Made by a program: the position numbers and the translations under genes
Assembly: GCA_030522415.1 (NCBI GenBank)
Contig: CM060124.1
Location: 30,626,754 to 30,690,753 of the forward strand
Direction: 5' to 3'
Source of the DNA: Channallabes apus
Lineage: Eukaryota > Chordata > Actinopteri > Siluriformes > Clariidae
DNA length: 64,000 nt
Notes under the pieces: model-generated
Seen by the model: only the letters and a program-made list of their open reading frames with translations
Database searches by the model: none
What the model was told of the DNA's origin: nothing
Shown here: one piece after another, positions 36,250-49,389 of the stretch
Layout: each line of letters starts with the position of its first letter
Numbering within the stretch: the stretch's first letter is position 1

Positions 36250-36626
36250 TTCATTCATTCATTTTCTATACCGCTTAATCCTGTGTTCAGGGTCGCGGGG
36301 GACCTGGAGCCTATCCCAGGAGACTTCGGGCACTAGGCGGGGTACACCCTGGACAGGGTGCCAATCCATCGCAGGGCACACACACATACACACACTCACA
36401 CACCCAATCACACACTACGGGCAATTTAGGAACGGCAATTAGCCTAACCTGCATATCTTTGGACTGTGGGAGGAAACCGGAGTACCCGGAGGAAACCCAC
36501 CAAGCACGGGGAGAACATGCAAACTCCACGCACACAGAGACGGGAATCGAGCCTGGCCGGGGAATCGAACCCGGACCCTGGAGGTGCAAGGCGACAGTGC
36601 TAACCACTACACCACCGCACCGCCCC
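36250..36626 (-). mobile_element. tRNA-derived SINE in gene C tail intron
   Basis: Reverse copy of the 15218 SINE. Flanked by the direct repeat ACACTCCATTCA (36238-36249 and 36627-36638). It lies between the last two exons of gene C; gene B lacks it at this position, so it came after the duplication. Confidence 0.9.
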
Positions 36627-37514
36627 ACACTCCATTCACAGATGTTTAAGTGTGTTACAAATGATAATTAACAGAAAAAAGAACTTTAACAAATAAAAAT
36701 ATTATTACTGGTCAGTGGTGGTGGTGTAAAATTAATAAAACATGCTGTTATTGAAAAAAATTGGAATGTTTTTTCCGCTTATTTATTTGTTAAATAGAGA
36801 AAGAACACAGATAATAGAGATTGCTTTTACAATTCTCATTTAGGCTCAATTTAATCTGCCACTGTTTTCCAAAACAGATTAAATCATATGGTACATTTAA
36901 TCAATTAACTGGCAAAGTTTGATGTTTTCATGCTTACTGTTTGGTTGGTTTGTTGGGTTGGACGCACACAGATGCATAAGTCACTTCTTCATCTTACACT
37001 TCATCATCTGGCGGAGGAGCTTGGTTTATCTGCGCTGTGACCTGTGACCTTGGAGACAGAGGTGTATATGTATTTTATAAAGGCACACTGTGGCAAAATC
37101 TATCACAATATTAATTTTATATCATCATATCGCCCGGCTCTACTCTCATTACATATCAGTTTTCTACAATGTATTAAACTGTATTTTAAAGGCAAGCTCC
37201 ACTGTATATTGCATTGTTTATTTACCCTTTGGTCTTTGCTTTTTTCCTGGCAGATGCGTAAGCCACTTCCTCCTTGTTCAGCGTTTCATCATCATGATCT
37301 TGAGAAACTTGGTGTAACTGTGACTTCTTCTGTAAACACAACCAACACAACACACATCACCAGTTCTAATGTGCAGCAGTGTGGAACAAAAACAGTAAGA
37401 CTTTACTTTAGCTGTAATAATCGTGTAATACTGAGTTTCTCTCAGTGCTACAACCCTGATCTGTCAAAGCCTGGACTCCATTAGATCTTTAAAAAGAGTA
37501 TCGTCAGAGTGGTA

Positions 37515-38535
37515 TCTTGGACCAAGCCATCAGTAGCAGATGGTAGGGCCTCCATGGATCGGACTTGTTTTTTCGGTACATCCGGTAGACAAAAATTCCA
37601 GTCAACACCACAAACTTGTCGTCAAGTTCCTCAAACTGTTCTTGCCTGTTGAAAGAGGCTATTGTGATCGGGGAACACCATTTCCATTGAGGAATGTATC
37701 TGGGTCTGTAACACTGTTTAGATAGGGGGTGTGTCAAAGTAACATCCACATGAATGACAGGACCTGAGGTTTCCCAGGACATCACCCTGAGAATCACACT
37801 ACAGTATGTCTGTACACACCTTCAATCCTGCATCCTGGTGCCATCTCTTCTCTAATTAAGTGATGCACACACACACTCACCCATCCATGTGATGTAAAAG
37901 AAAACCTAATTCATAAGACCAGCTCACCTTCTTCCATTGCTCCTTGGTACAGTTCTGATGCTTATGGTACACTTTGAAGGAACTTTTGTTGATTGACACG
38001 GGTCAGCATGGGTTCCCTGACCTGTCTGCACCTACACTCCCCACATGCATCAGTAAATCTTGGCCACCCATGACCCTGTTACTGGATTACTGGTTTTGTA
38101 CCACTTGTACCACTGTTCAGACTATGGGCATCCCACAAAAGCTGCAGTTGTGGAGCTGATCTGACTCATTCATCTACCAATCAAATTTGGCACTTCCCAA
38201 ACTCGCTAACATCTTTACACTTTTCCTTCCATCTTTTCTGCTTTCCACAGCATAACTTCAGGGACAAAATCTTCACTTGGGGTAGCTCAGTGATTAAGGC
38301 ATTGGTCTACGGTTCGGAAGATCCCAGGTTCAAACCCAACAACCACCATGTTGCCACTGTTGTGCCCTTGAACAAGGCCCTTAACCCTCAACTGCTCAGA
38401 TGTGTAATGAGATAAAAAAAATGTAAGTCGCTCTGGATAAGAGCGTCTGCCAAATGTGTAAATGTATATCCCACCAGTTCCAGTGTGCCATTTTAACAAG
38501 ATAATCAATGTTATTCACCTCACCTGTCAAGGGTG
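37515..38535 (-). pseudogene. Tc1-like transposase relic in gene C intron
   Basis: Minus-strand pieces (SWETSGPVIHVDVTLT; FNRQEQFEELDDKFVVLTG; LLLMAWSKIP) and the flanking nucleotide pattern resemble a second, older Tc1-like family. The right side keeps AGGTGCATCAG..ACCTGTCAAGGGTGATAATG-type end sequence near 38510. It is interrupted by a SINE at 38280. A related relic occupies the same intron of gene B. Confidence 0.7.
38280..38465 (+). mobile_element. tRNA-derived SINE (V-SINE-like) inside the Tc1-like relic
   Basis: tRNA-like head with TAGCTCAGTGATTAAGG (box A) and GGTTCAAACCC (box B), then CCTTGAACAAGGC and the conserved GTAAGTCGCTCTGGATAAGAG tail. Sequence on both sides continues the transposon, so it inserted into it. 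It is not a functional tRNA gene: no cloverleaf is complete beyond the head. Confidence 0.85.
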
Positions 38536-38734
38536 ATAATGTTATGGCTAATTAGTACTGTACATTTGTCCAGTTTGTCTGTTGATGTTTAGTAGATGTT
38601 TGCCAAGGGCCTTTAGTGCCTTTACTATTTCCATCCATCTAGGAGCCTCTGTAGTCCAAGAAGGAACGCAACGTGGAAGGCCAGTGGTGACCATTTATTC
38701 ACATTTTTACAACCATACACACGAAGAACACTCA

Positions 38735-38812
38735 CACGGACCCTGACATGGAAATCAAACCTTCGACCCTAGAGGTACAAGGCAACAGTGCTAACCACTG
38801 TGCCACCAAACT
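38735..38812 (-). repeat. Partial SINE remnant
   Basis: Degraded minus-strand head (GTGCTAACCACTGTGCCACC) of the 15218-type SINE. Confidence 0.65.
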
Positions 38813-40476
38813 AAAGTATATTCAACTGTATTATCAAATTAATGAATTTTATTTTTATCAATAATAGAAAAATGTTGATAGTGAAGTATTAGAAGTGTAG
38901 TTCGGAGTTGTATCTTAGACCCAAAGCCCTCAAAGCACTAAATGAATGTAGCGTATATTTAAACAAAAAATAATTACAATTTAAATAACCATAGGTTGTC
39001 AATGTAAATTACTATATGTATGAATTGTAGTGTATATATACACTTTAAGTATGTACACTTTACAGTATATACACTTTAAGTATGTACTAAAAGTTCATTT
39101 AAAAAGGCAGTTATGTGAAAAGCTCCTACCTGTGTTTTCTCTCCACTTTCCCTCCTGTTTTCTTCTGCAGCTTTAAACTTCCTCCTAATAGAAGCAGGAA
39201 AACACACAGTGCACATGGACATGCCCTAGAATACACACTGTGATCTCATACATCTCATTTAAACAGAGTAAGGAACAATACTGTGTGTGTTAAATACTGC
39301 AGTAAACTCCACTTCAACTGTTATCAAGTGGAGCTAAAAATCTACAACTGAAACTGAATCCTGAGACTCGATTAAAGTCCAACACAGGATGTGATTTTAT
39401 TTCTCACTGTGTAGATTGTAATGTGTGGAAACATGCAGAGTTTTACCTCCTGTTGTAAATCACAGCTGCGATACAGAACACCATGAACATCAGTCCAGCT
39501 GTCACTAAAACAACCATCCAGATCCAACCATCTGAATTTTCTGAATTTTCTGAAAACAACATCAGCAGTTAACACTGAAATATTTAATTGAACACGAGTC
39601 ACTTTATTTCCTTCAGTAATCACTCGAGACAGTCAGGAGTGATTGTGAGCAGACGGACTCACCCTCGACCTGAAGGCTGATCGTTTTAGATCCTGACGTC
39701 TCGTTGGTTTTCCAAGTGCAGGTGTAATTCCCAGAATCCCTCACGGTTAGAGCAGGAAAGTGAAGAACGTGTCCTGATGTGTTTAACTGCTCGTTGTTCT
39801 TAGACCACACAAACTGTGAGGAACTGTGTGTGCAGTTCACATCACACGTCAGATTTAACGAGTCTCCTTGTTTAAGGGTTCCGTTTCCACTGAGCCTGAT
39901 TAGTGACACCTTTAAATCTTTTACAGAGAGCAGGAAAGACTCCACGTCACTCAATCAGGATTTCACACACAGATAAACATGTGGTATTGAATAATAAACA
40001 TCAGATAAATTAGATTTCTTGATTATATTAAACCTGTATTCTAAGTTATTTAATGTAATCCTGTATTTAAGTAAAAGTTAATTATGAAATAATTAAAAAT
40101 AAAATTTTACCTGCAGTTTGTAGAGTCACTCCAGGTTCACCTGTGTATCTGTCCACATCAGTTATAAATCTGAATCTGTACTCTCCAGAATAACTGAACT
40201 GTACATTGTGGATTAACAAAGTGCAGTTTGATTTGTCGTCTCCAACGTACTCAAAGTCTGACGTGGTGTTTGATGAGCTGCTATAAACACACGGAGGGTC
40301 TGGACACACATCCTTGTTGTTGTTCATTGAGCACCAGAGCATTTGTGTCACCTGAATGTTGGGATTTGATGTTGGATAATAATAACTACAGCGAATGGAG
40401 ACACTGAATCCTCTCACAGCACAGATCGACTTATCAGGATAATTCACACCCCATCCACTGTCCTGAGTGAGAACAC

Positions 40477-41332
40477 CTGTGTAGAGAAATATATGGAGAC
40501 TAATAAAGTTATAGTGATTCATAGGTTTAAAGATGTGTGTTATTCCAACTCATGTGTACTGAATTGGCATGTCACACTGTGATCACAAACTAGCACAATT
40601 ATAATTGATTTAATGGACCTTCATTAATTTTTCTCACTTAAAATAAAAAATGCTCTTTAAAACATTCCTGGTCATGTAACCCAAAAATACTTCGTACATA
40701 TCCTGTCTACAAAAATAAAATATAAAAATAAAAATTCAAAGGGTCGTTAGTGTCCTATATCAAGAAAATAAAACATTTAAATGATTGGAATTTGGTGCCA
40801 TTACTGTCCCACACAGTAATGTAAACCTGGGAGGATAAAATTTCATCAATTTCAACGTCACAGAAGAAATGTGGAAAAACAAACAAAATCATAAACGAGT
40901 GTGATCAGAGATCACTTAACTTACTGAAATGTTCTTTTCTCTAAAAAAGCATAATTTTTTCATAATTTGGAAATACTGTGAAGGGAAAAAAAGGAAATAT
41001 AAAATGGTTTTAACAGTGTGTGCTAAGAAAGGGGAAGTTCTTATAGCGCATTTTATTTACACGCGACAGACAAAACGTGGTGATTAACAGGTGCCTGTGT
41101 CCATGGAGCGCTTCATGTCTACCAATGACCTTGTGTCATACTATGATCTTAACAGTGCTCTTCAGCAATTTAAAAACATTTTATTTAGTACTAATGTTGT
41201 GTTTAATTTGTAATTAATGTTCATGGTTTGATTTGACAAAACTGAAACTTACAGTACTTTTTACTACAGTAAATAATCATTAGAAATCTTTCATCAGAAT
41301 GAAATCAAACAGTTTATAATATTATACAGTAT

Positions 41333-41366
<34 letters not shown>

Positions 41367-41402
41367 TGTATAATCCAGTAACTGAGTGTACACACTGTAA
41401 TG
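40477..41402. other. Gene C intron 1 remnant
   Basis: Co-linear with gene B intron 1 (56845-57262): both hold TTCATGTCTACCAATGAC, ATACTATGATCTTAA and CCAGTAACTGAGTGTACACA. The match stops abruptly at about 41402. A (GT)n tract is at 41335-41364. Confidence 0.7.
41335..41364. repeat. (GT)n microsatellite
   Basis: Perfect GT run. Confidence 0.95.
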
Positions 41403-42427
41403 TTGCGCTTCACGTGTCCAACAGGTTTGCTCTCCTCAGTGCTGCACCCGCTGAGAAACCTGAAAGAGCTCTGGTTATAGGAGACTCTATACTGAGACAC
41501 GTGACATTAGCTAGAACTTTAGGGGCGCCAGCGGCAGTGGTTAGGTGTATCCCGGGAGCCAGAGCACCGGACATAGCAGGTAATCTTAGGGCTCTAGGAC
41601 AGCACAGGTTCTCTAAGATAGTGGTACATGCTGGAGCTAACGATATACGCCTTCGTCAGTCAGAGGTTAGTAAGAGTAACTTTACAGAGGTGTTTAAATT
41701 AGCGAAGACAGTACGCACAGCACCGCGCTACCGTATTAAACGTACATTCACATCAACTACCACACAGAGTTTTATCAGTAATCTCCCAGAGTTACCAACT
41801 TCGAGTAGGTCACCGTCTGACCCCACAGAACTCGATCAGGCGACTGAATATTTAGAGTCGACACTTCGTTGTACCTTAGATAATGTAGCTCCAGCTAAAA
41901 GAAAAATTATTAGAGATAAGAAACTCGCTCCCTGGTATAACGATCACACGCGCACTTTAAAACAGACCGCTCGGAAATTAGAGCGTAAATGGCGTCAAAC
42001 TAAATTTTTAGTATTTCAAATAGCATGGAAAGAGAGCATCCTGAACTATAGGAAAGCTCTTTGTGTCGCTAGATCAACGTATCTCTCCACTCTTATAGAA
42101 GAAAATAAAAATAATCCTAGATTTTTATTTAATACCGTAGCCAAATTAACCAGAAATAAGACCACTACAGAAATCTCCACAACAACATCATGCAATAGTG
42201 AGGACTTCATGAACTTTTTTAATAATAAAATTGTAAATATCAGGCATAAAATTGAGGCTTTGAAACCGAACAATGTAATTGATACAGATGTTAACCTAGC
42301 CATGTCAGATTCAAACCTAGAATACTTTACTCCCCTTGAAGAGAATGAACTAATTTCACTCATCTCTTCTGCAAATTCATCAACCTGTATATTAGATCCT
42401 ATACCGACACATTTTCTTAAACAGTAA
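41336..42427 (+). pseudogene. LINE ORF1 esterase fused to ORF2 linker
   Basis: From about residue 45 the frame reads [25 protein letters not shown] and [16 protein letters not shown], the GDS and GAND blocks of the esterase domain found in ORF1 of CR1/L2-type elements. At about residue 125 it passes into the linker typically found after the endonuclease ([20 protein letters not shown]), ending in [10 protein letters not shown] and a stop. The endonuclease, about 250 residues, is wholly missing. Single-base losses around 42425-42440 separate this frame from the reverse transcriptase. The first 40 or so residues are microsatellite and intron translation. Confidence 0.8.
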
Positions 42428-42446
42428 ACCAGTAATAACAGAACCG

Positions 42447-43919
42447 ATGTTGAGAATAATTAATTCCTCACTCAGCATTGGTTATGTTCCAAAATCTTTT
42501 AAAGTAGCAGTTATTAAACTAATAATTAAGAAACCTGACCTCGACCCCTGTCAGCTGTCCAATTACAGGCCAATATCAAACCTCCCCTTTATCTCTAAGA
42601 TTCTGGAAAAGATAGTAGCGGAGCAGCTATGCTCATATCTACATAGAAATGACATACATGAACTGTATCAGTCAGGATTTAGGCCTCATCACAGCACAGA
42701 AACAGCACTCGTTAAAGTAGTAAATGACCTCCTGTTGGCCTCTGATCAGGGTTGTGTAACTATGCTTGTATTACTCGACCTCAGGGCACCTTTTGACACC
42801 ATTGATCATGCTATTCTTCTTCACAGATTAGAAAATGTAGTAGGAATTAAGGGTACAGCCCTCTCCTGGCTCAGATCCTATTTGACCGATTGTTATCAGT
42901 ATGTAGACTTAAATGGTTATTATTCTGCATGTTCTCTAGTGGAGTTTGGCATTCCACAGGGTTCAGTTTTAGGCCCACTGCTTTTTTCCCTTTACATGCT
43001 TCCTCTGGGCAACATAATCCGTAAGCATGGTATTAGTTTTCATTGCTATGCTGACGACACACAGCTATACGTCTCAACAAAACCTGATGAGAAAAACCAT
43101 CTTACTAAAGTTGAGCAATGTGTGCAGGACATAAGAAATTGGATGCTAATTAACTTCCTTCTGCTTAATCCGGATAAGACAGAAGTTCTAGTCATAGGAC
43201 CGCATACAGCTAGAAGTAAAATCTTAGATCACACTGTAATTTTAGATGGCCTTTCTGTTCCATCAAGTGCAACAGTAAAAGACCTCGGTGTGATTATAGA
43301 TTCCAGCATTTCATTTGAAGCTCATGTAGATAATATCACCAGGATAACATTGTTTCGCCTCAGAATTATTGCCAAGATAAGAAATTATATTGTCGCTAAA
43401 CGATGCAGAAAAACTAGTTCATGCTTTTATCACTTCTACAGTAGGTTGGACTATTGTAATGCCTTACTGTTACTACGTGACAATGCCTTACTGTCTGGTT
43501 GTTCAGCTAGGTGCATAAACAAGCTTCAGCTAGTCCAGAATGCAGCAGCGAGAGTCCTCACTAGAACCAGAAGATATGAGCACATCACCCTTGTCCTATC
43601 TTCACTACATTGGCTCCCTGTGAAATTTCGCATTGATTTTAAAATACTACTCTTGACATATAAAGCAGTAAATGGTCTCATGCCGCAGTATCTGAGTGAA
43701 CTGCTAGTGTCTTACGATCCGCCACGCCTACTTCGGTCAAAGGATGCAGGCTGCTTGTCAGTACCGCGTATTATGAAAACTATAGTTGGGGGCAGAGCTT
43801 TTTCTTACAAAGCCCCAAGATTATGGAATAGTCTTTCAAATAGTGTTCGGGACTCAGACACAGTCTCAGTGTTTAAGTCTAGGCTAAAAAACTATTTATT
43901 TAGCCAAGCATTTTTATAA
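42447..43919 (+). CDS. CR1/L2-group LINE reverse transcriptase
   Basis: An uninterrupted 490-codon frame with the RT domain in order: [51 protein letters not shown] (palm aspartate kept), [16 protein letters not shown], and the catalytic YADD in [12 protein letters not shown]. The C-terminus has YCNALLLL and [17 protein letters not shown], typical of this LINE group. It is long enough for a complete RT and thumb, but without endonuclease or an intact ORF1 the element could not move alone. DLRAPFD differs from the commoner DLSAAFD. Confidence 0.85.
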   Translation: MLRIINSSLSIGYVPKSFKVAVIKLIIKKPDLDPCQLSNYRPISNLPFISKILEKIVAEQLCSYLHRNDIHELYQSGFRPHHSTETALVKVVNDLLLASDQGCVTMLVLLDLRAPFDTIDHAILLHRLENVVGIKGTALSWLRSYLTDCYQYVDLNGYYSACSLVEFGIPQGSVLGPLLFSLYMLPLGNIIRKHGISFHCYADDTQLYVSTKPDEKNHLTKVEQCVQDIRNWMLINFLLLNPDKTEVLVIGPHTARSKILDHTVILDGLSVPSSATVKDLGVIIDSSISFEAHVDNITRITLFRLRIIAKIRNYIVAKRCRKTSSCFYHFYSRLDYCNALLLLRDNALLSGCSARCINKLQLVQNAAARVLTRTRRYEHITLVLSSLHWLPVKFRIDFKILLLTYKAVNGLMPQYLSELLVSYDPPRLLRSKDAGCLSVPRIMKTIVGGRAFSYKAPRLWNSLSNSVRDSDTVSVFKSRLKNYLFSQAFL

Positions 43920-44269
43920 ATAGATTTGCCATAGGTAAAGGAGCAGATCTGGGGGACTCATGGACGTAGAGTATTATCGTGAACTGGTATGTTTAGATGC
44001 TGTCTTCCTCACTTTCATTTGATCACTCAGGTTTGTTGATGGTGAGGTGATTGTTTGCTTTACATCTCAGGGAGCCCTCATGTTTCTGTTTCCTTCTGGA
44101 TCTCACTTTTAGTTGTGCTGTCATAGTTAGTCCTGCCGGAGTCCCTGCTTGCACTCTACAGTAAATATACATTCACATTATACATTATGTGACTGTGACC
44201 ATACCTAACTGCCATCTCTCCTCTTCTTCTCTTTCTCCCCCTCTTTCTCTTTCCTTTCTCCCCCTTTCA

Positions 44270-44272
<3 letters not shown>

Positions 44273-44309
<37 letters not shown>
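44273..44309. repeat. (CT)n microsatellite in LINE 3' UTR
   Basis: Perfect CT run within a wider pyrimidine tract from 44216. Confidence 0.95.
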
Positions 44310-44312
<3 letters not shown>

Positions 44313-46806
44313 TCGAGCTACACATCATCCCTGAGCTGCCAGTGATCCAGACTCCCTCTGCCCTCCGGACCTGTCTGATCCATCCTGGTGCCCCGCTTCT
44401 GGTTGGAGGTCTCATCGCATGGATGCCCCGTGTGTCTCTTTGGGATGCGTCTGGTGTCTGGGGATGATTCTCTCTACTTAGAAAACGGTTCTGGCCTCGA
44501 CTGGTGTTAGCAGCTGTTTCTCTGAGGCCTTGACAATTCGATAATTCAGGACTGGAACTTTCTACAAGTCTATCTGAGTCTCCAATAACTACCTGGAATC
44601 CATTTTAACATCAATTAACATCAACTATTATAGCTGAACTGCCTGCCAGTGCCACCTAACACACTGTATAGATAATTTCCTGCTATCTGTTTCACCCAGA
44701 TGAGGATGGGTTCCCTGTTGAGTCTGGTTCCTCTCAAGGTTTCTTCCTATTAACATCTCAGGGAGTTTTTCCTTGCCGCTGTCGCCCGCGGCTTGATGGT
44801 TTATTAATCTGCATGCACTGTTTTTTCCCCACATGACCCCTGGGAGGCTCCGTAAGTGGCTGTTGTTTGTTTCATATGTTATGATGATCAGGGTTGTAGT
44901 TAGTGGTTTTAAAAATATATCTTAAAATATTTTTTACAGTGTCAGTACTCACATGCATGGAGAAGGCCTGATGAACACTAACAAACTAATAGTGACCATG
45001 TTATATTTATTGTTTAAATATTAGAACAGAATAAAATGTCATGTGTTGTAATATATTTTAATCAAATGTTACAATTTACATTCTCAGTTTCTTTGTGTCA
45101 TTTGGTTTGGAAGCTTCACTAAGTTTTCTACACACCTATTCTGCAGGTGCAGAGAATATCCTGGTCCTGTGTGTGCTGTGAGAGGCTCACCAGCAACAAC
45201 TCAACCGCCTCACCACCCTCACCGAGGAGCTGGTTAAGATGCTGCAAGCGCACTGTACTCCATCCACTGAGTCATCCAGCTCTCATCCTAGCCCGACGAC
45301 TCACGCCACAGCACTCCCCTCTACCACAGCAAGTCCACGACTGGCGTTCCCGGAAGTTTGACGGAACACCTTCCAAGTGTAAGGGCTTTTTATTACAATG
45401 CTCTATGTTTGTTAATCAACAACCTACTTTGTACCCTACTGACACTATCCGCATAGCTTTTGTTTGCTCGTTATTGACTGGTAGAGCACTTTAACTGGGC
45501 CACGGCGGTGTGGAGTGAGGATCGTGTTGTGTTTCCTTCTTTCGCTGGCTTCCTACAAAACGTCAGAGAGGTCTTCAACCAGCCAGCGGACGGCAAGGAG
45601 GGGAGCAACTACTTCAGCTGCGACAGGGCAAGAACTCTGCAGCTGACTATGCACAAACCTTCCGCACGCTTGCTGCTCAGACCAGTTGGCCGGACGATCC
45701 TCTCAAACTCCTGTTTCGCAAGGGACTCAATGCTGAGCTACAGTCGGAGCTCGCCTGACGGGATGAGGGAAAACCCCTGGCGCAATTCATTGATCTGGCC
45801 ATTCGCATCGATAACCTCATTCGAGCACGCCGCCCACAGTGAACAACCACCTTCCTTGTCTCGACCAGTCCACCCAACTGGAGAGCGAACCCATGCAGCT
45901 GGGAGTCACCCACATCAGTTTGGAGGAGAGGGAACAGCGAATTCAAAAGAACCTCTGTCTCTACTGTGGTCTGCCCGGGCACATGAGATCATCCTGCCCC
46001 ACACGCCCTCCTCGCAAATCTGCTGCGGTGAGTTCTAATTCTCATACACCTACTCTTATGGAAATTCCAGTAACACTAAAGTTCAAGAGTAAGATTGTTC
46101 ATACCACAGCTCTTGTTGATTCCGGTGCTGCCAGAAATTTCATTGACCATGACTTTGCCACAACTCATGCCATCCCCCTTGTACCGTGTGTGTCTCACTT
46201 GGCAGTGGCAGCAGTAGATGGGCGCCCGCTGGGCTCTGGGCAGATCCAACACACCACCAATGATCTCACTCTGTGCTCCGGGGCTCCTGGGCTCTCACAG
46301 AAACCATTCGTCCGTTTGTCCTGTCAACCTCTCAAACCCCGATCATCTTGGGTTTCCCTTGGCTGAAGAGAAATAACCTGGTAATCTCTTGGACTGAGAG
46401 AGAGATCCAACGATGGTCAGAATTCTGCCAGGAAAGATGCCTCAATCACATTCCAACCAAAACAGAGGGTGATGGGACCAGCCTCACATCACCCGACTCT
46501 GCTAAATTACCCATTGTATATCTGGACCTCGCTGAGGCCTTCAGCAAGACCAAGGCATCACAACTGCCTCCTCATCGCTCCAAAGCCTGTGCCATTGATC
46601 TGCTGCCAGGCTCTCATCCTTTCAAGGGTCGTGTATTTCCCCTTTCCCAACCTGAATCTGCCGCCATGAGGGCCTATATTGAAAAGGAACTGAGAAAAGG
46701 CTTTATTCGCGCATCCACGCATTCTCCCGCCTTGGCTGGCTTCTTCTTTGTAAAGAAAAAGGATGGCGGCCTCCATTCTTGCATCGACTACCGATGACTT
46801 AATAAG

Positions 46807-47172
46807 ATGACCATCAAGTTTCGCTACCCGCTCCCATTTGTTCCTGCTGCCCTAGAGCAACTGCGCACTGCCAAGTTCTTCACCAAGCTGGATCTACGCA
46901 GTGCCTACAATCTCATTCGCATAAAGGAGGGTGACGAATGGAAAACGGGCTTTTCAACCACCACTGGTCATTATGAGTACCTCGTTATGCCCTTCATACT
47001 GGTCAATAGTACGTCTGTGTTTCAGGCCTTCATTAATGACATCTTCAGGGACATGCTCAACAGCTGGGTCATCATCTACATTGATGATATCCTTATCTAT
47101 TCAGACTCCTTCCACGATCATGTAAATCATGTCCGGTCAGTCCTTCAACGTCTCATACAGTATCGACTATAA
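46807..47172 (+). pseudogene. Reverse transcriptase palm fragment of the gypsy element
   Basis: Contains [30 protein letters not shown] and the catalytic YIDDILIYS. It ends at a TAA at 47170-47172, where relatives continue with the thumb; the following frame resumes with [14 protein letters not shown]. Confidence 0.85.
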
Positions 47173-49389
47173 ACAAAGCTTGAGAAGTGTGAGTTTCACC
47201 AGACCAAGATGTCATTCCTGGGCTACATCATCAGTCCGGAGGGAGTCATCATGGATGACTCCAAGGTGCGTGGTGTTGTTAACTGGCCCCAACCCACCAC
47301 GATCAAGGAACTTCCTAAGATTCTCCAACTTCTACTGCCGCTTCATCTGCAACTTCAGCTCCATCTCTGCACCCTTAACATCTATGATCAAGGGAGGTAA
47401 ACAGCACCTCTCCTGGACACCACCGGCGATCACAGCATTCCGAAACTCAAGAACAGGTTCACTTCAGCTCCCATTCTATTCTGACCCAGGCCTGGAGTTC
47501 ATAGTGGAGGTGGCGCCTCAAGCACGGGCATTGGCGCAGTACTCTCACAAAGACATGGCAAACCTCCTAAAATGTATCCCTGTGCCTTCTTTTCTCACAA
47601 ATTCACCCCCAGTGAACAAAACTATGATGTCGGCAATCGGGAGTTACTTGCCATGAAGGCCACCTTTGAGGAATGACATCATTGGTTGGAGGGGGCAAAA
47701 CATCCGTTCACCATTTTCACAGATCACTGCAACCTGGAGTACCTTCGATCAGCCAAAAGACTCAACCACAGGCAGGCCAGATGGGCTCTGTTTTTCACTC
47801 GTTTCACACTGTTCAATTTCTCAGTCACCTACCGTCCGGGCTCCCAGAACACTATAGCCTATGTTCTATCACACCTCCACGATTCACTCACATCTCCCTC
47901 TACCGATGAACCCATTCTCTCTCCCAGCATCATTGTGGCTCCTGTACGCTGGGACATCACAACAGAGATTTCCGAGGCCCATCTAACTGTTCCTCAACCA
48001 CCTGAGTGCCCACCTAATCACACATATGTACCGAGAAAACTGAGACAACAACACCTTCAGTTGGTTCATTCCACACCAGTTCAGGTCACCCTGGAATTAC
48101 TGCAACCACCGAACTCCTTACCCGCCACTACTTGTGGCCCTCACTCCAGAACAACACCATCTCCTTTGTATTGTTCCACCTGCAATACCTCCAAATCCAC
48201 TCACCAACTCCCCGCCAGCCTCCTCCAACCGCTGCCCATACCTCGACGTCCCTCGTCTCACATTGCCATTGACTTCGTCATGGATCTGCCACCCTCCTCA
48301 GGGTATACCACAGTTCTCACTGTCATCGACCGCTTCTCAAAGGCCTGTCGCTTCATTCCTCTACCCAAATTACCCTCTGCACTTGAGACGGCTGAGGCAT
48401 TGTGCAACCAGGTGTTTCGATTCTACGGCCTCCCCTCCGGGCATCCTCTCTGACCGTGGTCCCCAATTCACCTCCCGAGTCTGGGCCTCTGTAAACTGTT
48501 GAGCATTAATTTCAGCCTCACATCTGGTTATCATCTGCAATCCAACGGCCAGGCTGAAAGGTTAAACCCAGAACTTACTCGCCTCCTCAGATCATACTGC
48601 CAACAGAACCAGACAGATTGGAGTCGTTACCCTCTTTGGGCTGAATACACTCAGAACTGTCTCCGTAAGCCCTCAACCAATCTCACCCCATTACAATGCA
48701 TTCTGGGATTTCAACCACCACTCTTCCCCTGGTCTGGCGAGCCCTCTGAACTCCCAGCCGTTGACTCCTGGCTCCGCCGGAGTGATGAGACTTGGGAACA
48801 GGCTCATGTACAGCTCCAGAGAGCTTTTCATCGCACCAGGGAGAAGGCTGACCACCATCGACATCATAACCCAGCCTACCGTCCTGGCCAGTGGTTATGG
48901 CTTTCTACCCGAAATCTTTGCCTCCGGCTCCCATGCAAGAAGCTCAGTCACAGGTACGTGGGTCCATTCAAAATAATTAAAGAAATAACTAAATTTCAAT
49001 TTAGATTGGCTTTTCCTAGAAATTACAGTATCTCACCCACATTTCATGTCTCTCTGCTCAAGCCCACTGGTGGACCGAGAGGAGTGGAGAACCAGGAGGT
49101 GGCTGGTGACCAGAGTACCCCTCCACTCATCATCAATGGTGAGAAGGCCTACTGGGTCCACAAAATTCTGGATTCACGTCGCCGGGCTTGAGGTCTTCAG
49201 TATCTGGTGGACTGGGAGGGGTATGGACCGGGGAACGCTCATGGGTTAATGCAGAAAACATTCTTGATCCTTGTGTCTGGTAAATGACTTCCATAACTCC
49301 CATCCGAACCGGCCTGCCCTGAGACCTCATGGAAGGCCTCGGCGTCGTTTGCCTCCTCGCGTCAGGAGCCGCTCGCAGGGAGGGGGCTC

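Larger units (their letters stand above)
36013..40476 (-). pseudogene. Siglec/CD22-like receptor, gene C (decayed paralogue)
   Basis: Seven exons align with gene B: 40476-40111 (V-set), 39917-39663 (second Ig), 39549-39447 (transmembrane), 39184-39130, 37329-37226, 37048-36938 and 36079-36013 (tail). Splice sites and phases are all kept, and both Ig exons are open, with EYRFRF and the Siglec-type cysteines. Three defects mark decay. No leader exon exists, because the sequence matching gene B's intron 1 stops at about 41402 where retroelements begin. The codon TTA of gene B (in EVLDEGG) is TAA here (minus-strand, 36996-36994), cutting off the last two motifs. The first tail motif is VAYASA, lacking the ITIM +3 hydrophobic residue. 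Downstream motifs VTYASV and VIYSSV remain but lie after the stop. A truncated or alternatively started product cannot be excluded. Confidence 0.8.
41403..44830 (+). mobile_element. CR1/L2-group LINE, endonuclease deleted
   Basis: Two frames make up the element. The first couples an ORF1 SGNH-esterase portion to the post-endonuclease part of ORF2; the second is reverse transcriptase. Its 3' UTR includes a CT tract (44273-44309) and the tail repeat at about 44700-44790 (GAGTCTGGTTCCTCTCAAGG). It starts exactly where gene C intron 1 breaks off. No target duplication was recognised, as the far side runs into another retroelement. Confidence 0.8.

Noticed and set aside
38280..38345. tRNA gene on the plus strand
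   Set aside because: Box A and box B are those of a SINE head; the body continues into a known SINE tail and sits inside a transposon.
41336..41450. N-terminal 40 residues of the LINE frame as part of a protein
   Set aside because: They translate a (GT)n tract and gene C intron; homology begins at ALVIGDS.
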